NCBI GenBank assembly: GCA_013398295.1 | Contig: VZSF01002920.1 | Span: 124,001 to 188,000, forward strand | DNA length: 64,000 bases | Direction: 5' to 3' | DNA from: Chionis minor | Taxonomy: Eukaryota; Chordata; Aves; Charadriiformes; Chionididae | Shown here: positions 12,901-24,900 of the stretch, one piece after another | Position numbering within the stretch: the stretch's first letter is position 1 | How the letters are laid out: every line of letters begins with the position of its first letter | Notes under the pieces: model-generated | What the model was told of the DNA's origin: nothing | Database searches by the model: none | The model's input: only the letters and a program-made list of their open reading frames with translations | Position numbers and translations under genes: made by a program

Positions 12901-15900
12901 AATACCTAATGTACTACAACTTAGGGACCTGTTAAAACTATTTTGATGAAGTTCATAACAAAACTGACGGCTATCACTTTTTTCATGACAAAAAAGAAAC
13001 TATAACTGAATTAAGTTGGGGTTTTAATTCCGAACAACTTTGTTGTTTGCCAAATGATTTGATTTTGATGAAATTTATCTATTTTTCAATCAGCTTAGTA
13101 TTGGTAGTCTTTTTGCTTTGGTGAGGTTTACTGTTCAATTAGGTAGACTGTAGCTAAAGAATTTCTTTCGACAAACCAATTTTGAGAGCCTCGGAAGGCG
13201 TGCATCGCGAACTGTTATTTTAAATGATTGTGAAGCTCCAACTTACCAACCTTTGATTCTCACAGTGATGTTCTTAGAATAATCTCAGGTATAAAAAAGA
13301 AATAGAGCCACACAAGACATGCATACACACAGGTAATGCAGCAGCTTCATTTCCCTTGCTCTTGCACTTTGTTTTCTTAAAATAGCACCGGCGGCCAGTT
13401 TCTGCGTCCCCCTGGATATTGCAGTCCGGAGGGAGCAGTGAGCAGCTGCTCAGGGGAGTGGGGCTGCGGAGGTTGGACTGCGGCAGCCCAGCTGTCACCA
13501 CTAGAGGCCAGCGTCCTTCCACGGGAGCTGCAGCCCGGGCTAGTGGTGGCCACTCTGCTGGAAGGCAAAGCCCTCCCTATTTGGTACTTGGTATTGGCTC
13601 TGATGCGGCAGAGAGGGAGGAGGAGGAGTACCCTGGCTTTGTGAGTTCCTGTTCTAGCTTCCTTTGTTTCAGCATTTCCTCCCTTCTCTGGACAGTAGAG
13701 TTTCCAAGTCTCCAAACATCCTTATAGGAACAGAATCCTCCTGCTTTGTAATGCTTCATCCTGTTATCCAGCAGCAATTAAAAAACATCTTGCCTGTCAT
13801 GTCATCATCTCACGTGTCGTGCAGTAATACAAGCCTCTGCGTGTACTGCCTGTGTAGCTCCAGCAGTGTTTCAGCAAGTACTGGCTATTCCATATGGCTT
13901 GGGTCACCCTGAAGAGGCGCTGCCGTATCTGGGATGATTTCAAGTCAAAATGGTTATTTCTATCAGGAAGAATCTTTGTGGGATGTCCCAGTGGTTTATA
14001 CTTGTGCGTAAGGAAAAGCTGTACTGCTGGATTCAAAAGGGCTGTGATCCACAGCAGGAAGTCCATTTGCTAGTGATACACCCCAGGGATTGTTTAGCAT
14101 CTTCATTAGTGACTCGGATGATGGGACAGGATGCATCCTCAACAACTGTGCTGATAGTACAAAACTGGGAGGAGTGGCTGATACAGCAGAGGGTTACACT
14201 ACCATCCAGAGGGACCTCAACAGGCTGGAGAAATGGGCTGACAGGACTCTTCTGAAGGTAAAGCAAGGAAAGTACAAAGTCCTGCACCTGGATAAGGATC
14301 AACCCCAGGCACCACTACGGAATGACTGGCTGGAAGGCAGCTTTGCAGAGAGGGAACTGGGGGTCCTGGTGGACACCAAGTTAACCATTGGTGAGCAGTG
14401 TACATTTGCCACGGAGAGACCAACACTGTCCTGAGCTGCATTAGGAAGAGCTTTGACAGCAGGTCAAGGGGGGTGATCCCTGCATTTTCTCAGCACTAGT
14501 AAGGCCATTCCTGGAGTACTGTGTCCAGTTCTGGGCTCCCCAGTACAAGAGCGATGTGGAGTTACTAGAGACAGTTTGGCGAAGAACCGTGAAGATGATT
14601 AAGGGACTGGAGCATCTCTCTTGAGGAGATGCAGAGATATCTGACACCGTTTAGCCTAGAGAAAAAGAGGCTCAGGGAGATCTAATGGATGTAGCCAGAC
14701 TTATCTCAGTAGTGCCCAGTGACAGGACAAATGGCAATGGACACAAACTGAAATACAAGAAATTCCATTCAAACTGTAAGAAAAAGCGTTATTACTGCGA
14801 GGGTGATCGAGCATTGGAACAGGTTGACCAGGCAGATTCTGGAGTCTCCATCCTTGGAGCAGCATGCTCTAGGTGACCCAGCTTTGTCCAGGGTGAGGTG
14901 GACTGTACAATCTCAAAAGGTCCCCACTGGCCTCAGTGGTTCAGTGATTCTGCGAAAAGGAGTTAAATGAGGGTTAGAGGGTGGCTCAGAGAATAAGCAT
15001 GGACCATAATCAGAATTACTCAACGGTCAGCTAAGTCTGAAAGCACTCTCCCTTCTGATAGTTTGGCAAGGCGAGCCTTGGAGACTCTGTCTGGGCTGGG
15101 AGTTGTGTGCTGCAGAGTGTGAGACAAGATGATGCATTAGATAGGAACTTCTACAGTGGTTGGGACAAGCACGTGAGGCCAGAAGCTAGTGTCCCAAGTC
15201 AGAATAGGAGTGTTGAAAGTCGCACCAGTCATTCAGAATAACTGTAGGACTCCTAAGGACTGAGGACTAAGAGTTGATCTCAAGGAATCATCTGAACCAA
15301 ATTTGTGCTCTGAGATGAATCAGCTATTTACCCAAATATCTTAGGTAACTGTTTCTTAAAATCTGTTCTTCTGTGAAGAAGGTTCTACAATATCCCTTGT
15401 ACTGTACAATGTTCTTTCACTCTTACGTGTTAGAAAGCTTTTTTCTTAATATCGGACATCAGTTGCTGTCATGACAAATTGAGCTGCTTTTTTCTTCTCT
15501 ATCTGGCAGCCATTTCCTGGGAAACATTATGGTTTTGCTCCCTCCTCCCCTCTTTATAGGTCATATTTTCAAAATCTCTTCACACCCTTTTATTTCCCAT
15601 CTGGACTTTTTCAAATTTGTCTGTGTTTGTTCTATAGACTGATGCTCAAAACCAGTATTGGACCCTCTCTGGTACTAAGAACAGGGCAGTACATAGTTCC
15701 AAAATCATACATAAGATACTTCTGCTAGTACATGCTGATTTTAAGATCTGCAACACTGTTGAAACACATATTTAATTTATAACTGCTCAGGCTTTTTGTC
15801 CTGCACCTTTACCTGGTTATTATCCATTTTGTGCTAGTACATTTGGTTCCCTCTATCCAGTTGTAGCATTCTGAATTTGTTTGTGGTTAAATTTCTTAAT

Positions 15901-18900
15901 TTAAGCTGCTTTATTTCAGACCATCCCGTGAGTTGGTCTGGGATTCTGTTTGAGGATTCCGATCTTTTCTTTTTATCCACTCCCAGCTTGAAGTTATCTG
16001 CAGCCTGTATAAACATATGTTCTATTCCAGCATCCTGTTGGGACACCTGGGAACCATAAATGCTGCTCCTGGTTAGCTCTGTCCTCAGCAGCTTTGCCTC
16101 ATTGATAAATGCTGGGAATCTGTCAGGATTACTCAGGCTTGAGAGGCAGAGGGCAAGGGCGACACTTGAAGAGAGTGCCAGGGAGCTGCTCTGTGGGGTT
16201 AAATCTGTCAAGGGAGAGTGTCTTTTTCTTGTCTAATTCACCCATATTAGATTATCTTTTCCCATCATATAAACTGTTGCACATCCTCCTGGCTTTTCTC
16301 TGCTATTGAGTAAACACTCATTTTTGCTTTCATGGTTTTATGTTCTCCAAGGGCAAGCAAAATTAATAATCACTACAGTAGTTCTTGATCAGCTCTTTTG
16401 AGCTGTCAGTGTCCTTGCCTCTGGTCTCCTTGCCCTCAGTCTTCCAAATCCAAGTTCTGCCTATAGCTTGTAACTTCTATATGCTTACTTTCACCAGAAT
16501 CTCGTGGATTTCATTGAATCATAGAATGGTTTCAGTTGGAAGGCACCTTAAAGATCATGTAGTTCCAACGACCCCTACCATGGGCAAGGACACCTCCCAC
16601 TAGACCTGGTTGCTCAAAGCCCCATCCAACCTGGCCTTGCACACTTGCAGGGATGGGGCCTGGTTATTACAGAATTTGTGCTAGTGCATTTGGTTCCCTC
16701 TGTCCAGTTGTAGCATTCCAAACTTGTTTGTGTTAAATTTCAGCTGCCTTATTTCAGTCTATCCCTCGAGTTGACCCAGATACTTTAGGATTCTGATCTG
16801 ATTCTTTTGATGGGGCATTTTGGTGTCTAGAGACTGATTCATGACCATGTGAAAAGAGGGTACAAAGGATTGCATGTGGTCACGCAGAATCAGGGTTTTC
16901 TACTTTTGGGACAGCTAGACTAGGGTGGATTGGCTCCTTCTGTTTAGAGGTGATGTCTTGATTGGGAGGATTAGAGTCTTACCTATAAACCTGGGTTCCC
17001 TGGTACCCTCCTGCCTTAGAACACAGTGTGGAGCTAAGCAGCACAAGGTCCAGGAAACGGTTTCTGAGAACAGATGTTGCTTATGTGTCCTGTTTAAAAT
17101 CCACCTGTTGATCCTTCCAATATTGTACCCTGTGTCTCTGATAAAATGGCAAATATACTCTGATTATTGAGAAATTACCCCTTCCATTAAAATGCTTCTG
17201 CACGTGTTTTCAGGAGTTTACGATATTCAGCCATTTTGTATTGCAAGTCTTAAGTCCATTTCCTGTTCTTCAGTTGAAAGGGCTATGATTAAATTAAGTA
17301 ATTATAAACTGAAGTGTGCATATAGTGGTTTTTTTCTGTTTGACGTGACTAAAATAAAATACCTAGTTGCAAAAAATGTTTAAAAGTTGGACTTCATTGC
17401 CAGTGAGGAGTGACAACAGGGTTCTTGGAAGAACCCCAAGACTGAGTTCAAAGAACGTAGTGTTCTGGGAATCATAGAATCATAGAATCACTTGGGTTGG
17501 AAGAGACCTTCAAGATCATCGAGTCCAACCATAACCTACACTACCAAAAACACCACTAAACCATGTCCCTCAACACCACGTCCACCTGTCTTTTAAATAC
17601 CTCCAGGGATGGCGATTCCACCACCTCCCTGGGCAGCCTGTTCCTACCTGCGGAAAATGTAGCCACGTGGCAATTTTTTTTTCCACTTTAAGAGCAACTG
17701 TTACAAAATGTAGGATAATAGGTAGGCAGTAAGTATTCTAAGGTAATAAAGTATTCTAACTTCCATAATATGTTACATGGCTGGTACCACAAGTAAGGCT
17801 CTGTATTTTGTATCCACAGGGCAATTTATTAAAAATTTTAAGTTTATTTGATATGGCTCTTTTTATTCTTCGTGTTTATTAGATGGGGAAGCTTGAACAC
17901 TACTGGTTAGATTCCAGTCTAGAATAGGTGACTACTAAGGGTTTGTCCCCCCTGTGCTCAGCCAGGTGAAAAGGAGGAAGCCAGCCTAAGCCAGTTGTCT
18001 AAACTCAGTGGAGAGCAGCGAGTGCTCTGCAAGAATGGTTCACCTGGTAGGCAAGGTGGGTAAGACAGATGGCATTGTTTCTTGCTGTGGGTGCCCTCTG
18101 AGCTCTTCAGTAGCCACAGAGGGATTTTAATAACTTGGATTAGATGCCTACATTTTAGGTGTCTAAAGTAGAGGGAAATGAATCCCATGCTTCCCAGTTA
18201 CTCCCTGTCATTACACGTTGAGTTGGCTATGAATGCTATGTCTGCTTGCTGTGCATGCATGAGCTTGTTACTCGCATCTCAGTGTACCTGGGCTTGTCTG
18301 TGTACAATGTGGTGTTGGATGTTGCTGATACTACCTTACTCTGCCCAGATATTCTTCTGTGTTTAGACTTCATCTGTTTGTTCAGCTTAGGTTTTATGGC
18401 TGATATTTTCTGCGTACTTACAGGCAGAAAGATACATTTCTGAGTTCAAGTATTTGTAGTACTGGGTTCAGCTTGCAAATTAAGATGTCTGAATGTAAAA
18501 AGCTATATGTCCACAGTGAGGATTAAGCTCCTTTAATACTAGTCAGAGGACCTGTAGTCACTACCATCAAGCCTAGAGTGTAATTCTGTCATGCTAAAAA
18601 AAGTGTTACAGCTGTACAGCGGTTTAGGCTTCACTGACTACTGTGAGATCGTAAGTACTGAAGCAATGCGTTGACATCAAGATACAAATGTGTCATTGTA
18701 TGCATCTCTGTCCACAAGAAATATCCTACTCAGCATGTCTGAAAAAAAAGCCATGTAAAACTGATATCTAGAAAATATTTTTTCTGCAACTTTCTCATTA
18801 ACTGTCAAGCCTTCCCACAATATAAGCTAATTCAAAGAAACACTAGAGTGTTACTGAACCTTCCTGTAACTGAAAGCTGTCAAAAACCTTTGAACCTATT

Positions 18901-21900
18901 CCCCAGCTGCATTTTTGCTCAACTGTGGTGATAACCCTCTGTGCAAAAGAAAATAATGTGCTCCTTAAATATAGCAGTCTTAAGGAGCCTTAGATCCACA
19001 TGAAGAAATTGAACAAGAGAGATGTCCAGAGAGATTCCTGTTGTAGAAGAGTTTGATTTGGTAAGTATAAGCACTGCGGTAAATGATTCCAAAGTATGGT
19101 GTTTAATCTAGTTTACAAATTAAAACATTGCAGTATTTTATTAGAGTGTAGACCTGTAAGCATGATACGAATTACTACTCTATAGGAGTCAACAGGAACA
19201 AATAAAATTGTGATTTATAAAATACAATAGAAATAAAATATATGCCTTTGAGACTGAGCCTAAACAACTCCTTGAGATTTTAATCTCCTGTGAGACAATG
19301 GTACTTGGGTGTCAAGGAAACTTTTCTCTGTATGGTTTGATTATTCTCTAGGCATTTTCTGATTCTTAAAATCAGCTGGTCTTCAAAAGATACAATTATC
19401 TCTTAAATACTATTACAATTTTATTCCTGAGGGACCAACAAAAGTCATGGGAGCAATTTGAAGTCCAGTCTCTTTAAAAACACCCAGACAAAATAAGACT
19501 TTTTTTCATAGCTAGCTGTATATTTTGCCATTAGGGTGTAGTCTCCTGCCTCTCCCACTTCATACTCAGAATATATTTTTTTACCTGGGATACAAAAACA
19601 GGTGATGTACAAAACATGCAAGGTTCATGCAAGAAAACCTTTTAAATGCTAAGACCTCTCCTCTTTCCTTCCTGGATGCCTCTTGCATTCTCACAGTTCA
19701 TGGAATCATAGAATTTTAGGGATTGGAAGGGCCCTCTGGAGATCATCTGGTCCAACGCCCCTGCCAGAGCAGGTCCACCTACAGCAGGTAGCACAGGATG
19801 GCATCCAGGCGGGTTTGGAATGTCTCCAGAGCCAGAGACTCCACCACCTCTCTGGGCAGCCTGTGCCAGTGCTCTGCAACCCTCAAAGGAAAGGAGTTCC
19901 TCCTCATGTTCAGATGGAACTTCCTTTATTCAAGTTTGTGCCTGTTACCTCTTGTCCTATCACTGGGCACCACTGAAAAAAGACTGGCCCCCTCCTCCTG
20001 GCACCCTCTGCCATTAAATATCTGTAAGCATTGATGAGATGCCCCCTCAGCCTTCTCTTCTCCAGACTAAAAAGACCCAAATCCCTCAGCCTTTCCTCAT
20101 AAGAAGGATGCTCCAGCCCTCTAATTGTCTCTGTAGGCCTTTGCTGTACCCTCTCCAGCAGTTCCCTGTCCTTCTTAAACTGGGGAGCCCAGAACTGGAC
20201 ACAGTACTCGAGTTGCGGCCTCACCAGGGCAGAGCAGAGGGGGAGGATGACCTACCTTGACCTGCTGGTCGGAGACCAGTTCTGTCTGTTCAGTCACGTG
20301 CAGTGGAAATTGTTTGGGGTAGAGATTTGGGTTTTGAATGAAGTAGTTAACTCTCTCATTAGCTATTCAATATAATAAATAATATTGGAAAGTTACTACT
20401 AGGACCATTTGAATTTCATAGGCAAAGAGGTGAAGATTTTTCTTATTTATTTCATGCATTTATTTTCTTTCCCCATTTCATATAATTATAGCTTAGCTTA
20501 ATATATTGACATAAACTGGATTCCCAAGCACTGTTAAAAACACCTAGTCTGTCTTCTGTCCTTCGTGTTGTACTTTAATGAATAGCTGTAAGCCTTATTA
20601 GGGAAACTGACTGGAAATGACTTATCTTTCCATTGTTTCAAGGTGACTCTCCTAATGAGAACAATACTTGTTCTGCAGTGCAATTTAATGTAGTATAGAT
20701 ATAGTATATCATCAAACAAGGACAAAACTACTGTTTCTTTATCATGTGTTGTTTATTTTGTGATTAGTCTGGGCTACATCATCTTGTAGATTTTTCTGAC
20801 TGGCAGGAATAATCGCTGTCAATCTCCAAAAATCTAATCTTACTACTGGCCTTCCCTGTCCTCTTTCCCCTTCTTTCTTCTCTGATCTACCAAGAAAATA
20901 ATTTGATTTCTTTTTCCAGACACAGATGTGCACCAGATGGTTACTGATAGTTTCACGGTCCTGATGAGTTATTGCAATAATTAGTGTTGGTGTGAGGTTT
21001 GTCATCTAACTATAATACCGAACTGTGTACTCATCTCTTTCAAGCTTTTAAAATAGAAGTTTATTTTATTAAGCCTTTTGAAACAGCGCTTCAAATGTCA
21101 GTGCAGATAATAATTGATATCCAGTTCATGGTCAGAAGTTCACTCAGTTCTCTTTAATGTGTAAAATTTTTGATCTTATAAAGGGGTTCAAAGGCAATCT
21201 ACATTTCGGTGATATACTCGTTTTATGCTGGAAAGAAGAGTAAGATATCAGTCAGGGAATTATTTTAATGGTGAATTGGGAAATACTTCTTTATAAAATA
21301 TGAACATAAGGTGTTGAATTGATACAGCAATCTGATATATGGATTGTGGAATTAAAAACATAGTCCACATTAGTTGAAGAAGGCCTTATCCCAAGGGTCT
21401 ACTACGTCTTGCTCTGTTCTCTGAGTCATTATTACCATAGCAGTTTTAATATGTTTGGATTTATGAAATACAAATATGAAAAAAAACTCTTTAAGAAAAT
21501 TTGCTTCTATGTATGTTACTTCCAAATTTAGTTTGTGCTGTAATGGATATGCCTCCTAGATCTGGTATACAGTACCTATTGTTTTGACAGCTAAATCTGA
21601 TTAAAATAAGAAACAGTTACTTCTTTTTGTCTTTGACATAGGAACAAAATCAATTCCTTTTATTTTTCAATGTTCATCATTATTTTAGTAGGTGTGTCAT
21701 TTGTAACACAAGTGTCTTTGGATGTAGCTGCAACAGCTACATCATCACGCAGCCCTTGCCTGCATGATTTGGAGCCTTTTCCTGGTATTTTGATCGTGGA
21801 AACAGTTTTGAAACAAAATTAGTGTCATCCACCAAAAATACTGAATTTTTGCAGGCAAAGCAGAATAAGTAACTCCTGTACAGAAAAATGTGCTATCCAT

Positions 21901-24900
21901 TAATGATAAGGAATTCAGTGGGATTGCTGGACCTAATAGCATGCATAAGTATTTGCAGGATTGGAGCTTTATAGAATCCGAAGCAGAATTTGAGTTTCCT
22001 TTCCTTAAGATTCACTGATTAATCACTTCAGGCCTACCCTACACTATGGTTTCCTTTCTGGTTCTGATCAGTTAATCCATGTGTCTTTTAAAGCACATTT
22101 AATGAACAAATGGGAGAGCTGTGGAGGTATTGGAGCTCCCTAGAGTATATCATCCTTTACACGAGGTCAATCTGCTCCCCGACCAAGTCTTTATTTACTT
22201 AATATCTGTCTTTATCCTGCTGAAGGCCTGATGCGTTCTTAACTCAGGTCTCCCTAGCTCCATAGAAAATGCAGCTTTGTAACTGTTTTCATACAATGAT
22301 GCTGTTCTTTCTGGGTTTTAGACTGCATTTGTGGAACTCATTTTGGTATCTGAGTAAGACTTTTCTTGCAGTGAGTGGGAAAGGGTAGAGTTCTCCAAGT
22401 GGACATTGGAGCTGCTAAGGTCACAGGACTGACTTGCCCTGTGAATGTGCCTGTCCCCCTCTGTTGACTCTGAAGGGGCTGAGAAGACCAGTCTCTTGAG
22501 GAAGGTCACTTAAAAAACTGCCTACATTTAGGCATTGTCAATACAACCTGCATGCTGCACGTAAGAGTTTTTTTGTTCTGTTTTGTTAGTACTGTGTAGT
22601 TCAAAAAAGTTTTGGGGTTGGATTGTTCTTATCTTTTCCAGGTATGGGACATTGGAGGGCAGCCAAGATTTCGAAGCATGTGGGAGCGTTATTGCAGAGG
22701 AGTCAATGCAGTTGTGTAAGTTTTCTTGTGTGTGCCCATCGAAAATGTATTTAAATATATCTATTGATAACATAGAGAAGCTTTTCTTCCTGTCCACCTC
22801 CATCACATAAGAAGACCCAACATGATAACAGTAGTGTGTTTTACATGTCCAGCAACCCAGCTATATAATTAATTGCATGTTCCATGCCATTTTTTCCCCA
22901 CAGCCCATATTTAGTTCTTTATCTTCCTGTATTAATAAATGCAGAACTTATATAACTCAGGACTGTTTTAATGCTATTGTCAATGCATACACATTTGTCA
23001 CATTTCAGATGTTGTAATGCCATTTTCTGCTAGTAATGGACAATACCATAAATAACTATATTCCCTTTGCAGTTACATGGTGGATGCAGCAGACTTAGAA
23101 AAAGTAGAAGCTTCAAAGAATGAGCTACACAGTTTGATAGATAAGCCACAATTGCATGGAATTCCAGTAAGTATTTGATTATTATCCTTACCTGCATGTA
23201 GGCAGTATAGCCTAAATCCTCATGAATTCCTCATGCTTCCTCTGGACTCTTGAAAATATGAGCTTAAATATGATGCAGCCTTGATACACTGAGTGGTCTT
23301 ACAAAAAGTTATTGTGACTTTTCTTCGGACTCAGCATCTTATCAGTGCCGCAGTGTGTTTGTGCATTTTGTAGTCTAAAGGTCAGAACAGATTTGGAAAA
23401 AATTCATTTTCACATGTGGCATTATCACACAGTAATTACTTGCAGTCAGTCCCCTTGTTGGCTGGGTTTGAACCAGTGACCCAGGTATGTTTCTGGCAGT
23501 ATCTTATGGCATGCGAGATTTGTCTTTCTGAAGGTTGGCAGACACTAACATCAAATAGTGTCCTCTGCTTCCAGAGATTGTGGAGGAGCTTGACTTTTTC
23601 TGTGTCATAACTTTTTATTTTTCTTGACATTTTAGTTTTTCAAACTAAACGGTGTGAAAAAAATGCAAATATGCATCTCTTCTCCAGTAGAAAGTCCCAA
23701 AGAATAGTATATTCTTCTGAAATTCTGGTGAGGAATTATGGAGATGGAGACTAATGTTTAATTAAATGTAACCTGCCAATTAAGAGCTAGTAGAAATCAG
23801 TCAGGCTAACATTGATCTTTGATGCTGACATCACCAAGCCAAGAGTTCGTACCTTTGATCGTAAGAAAGAAAACAATGGTATCTGCAAATCAGGAAGAAG
23901 TTACTCACAACTTGGTGAGCGCTTGGCCCCTTTTTTGTAAGCAAATATTTAGACACTTGGCCAGTGCAAGGGATTGAAGTCATGTGAGGATGAGTAGACG
24001 CCAGCCAACATGGAATCATTGTGAGAATAAAGTTCTCACACATCCATTCTCAACGGAGAATTTTTCAAGTGACTTTCCATCTTTTTTTATAAGGTTTGCT
24101 ATTATTGTTGCATTTTTTTGTGTTGAGTACATACTGAATAAATCCTACAGAAATCTATAGTCGCGCTATTCATGGCGAGTGACATTGTCTGTCCTTTGTA
24201 CTGTCTTCACATCCTGTTTTACTTCACACTTTTCCGTCCTGAAATGATAGGTCTCATATATTCAGAAGTATTTAATTAAGTTTCTTCCCTTTTATATGTT
24301 ATAATATCACATTCCAATTGTCCAGACTGGCCAGCAGAGTAATTTCCGAGGTGCAGTAATGTATTTTTTACTTATTTTTATTTCATAGGTAGTAACTAGT
24401 ATTGAACTTCCTTCGATTTATTGTACTCGGGCTTTGGCATTATAGATTTTAAGGTAGCTTTATTAATCTGAGACTGCAAGTAATGAGTTTTAATGTGTTC
24501 CAGATTCATGGGAAATAATGGGACAGTCTTGACTCAGAATTGTAACACATCTGGAAAACAATAACGCAATCATAATTAGAAAAACCTTCTATTACTTACT
24601 TTATCTTAGAATGCGCTCAACCCGTTCATCTAACCTTATTTTATACTTGAAGCCTTAAGTATTGCATAGGAACTCTATATAAAGTTCCAGCATCTATTGA
24701 GTAAATTTTCTCCATTCCTTAGACTTAATTCCTAATGGCTGCCCTTCTGATTTCTACCATGGATGCTCAAAGGGGAGGGAGAGGAATCGGCCATTTGGCT
24801 GGTATTTGGGTGATCTGTGGTTTGGATGCCTGGCTGTTTAGTCAATGTTGAGAAGCAGGAGAACAAAACTGTAGAGAGAATCATGTCTGGGCCTTGAGGA

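Larger units (their letters stand above)
6917..22641 (+). other. ARL8: ARL8-like intron 2 (15.7 kb)
   Basis: Bounded by GTAGGT and TTTTCCAG. It contains the hairpin element at 11821-11930, a small GC-rich island at 13380-13660 and CR1 copies at 14040, 15560, 16513, 16659, 17469 and 19700 (separate entries). The rest, including 6917-11820, 11931-13380 and 20275-22641, shows nothing I recognise. Confidence 0.85.

Noticed and set aside
15834..16211. 125-codon open frame on -
   Set aside because: It is a remnant of LINE reverse transcriptase, so it is listed as a repeat and not as a host gene.
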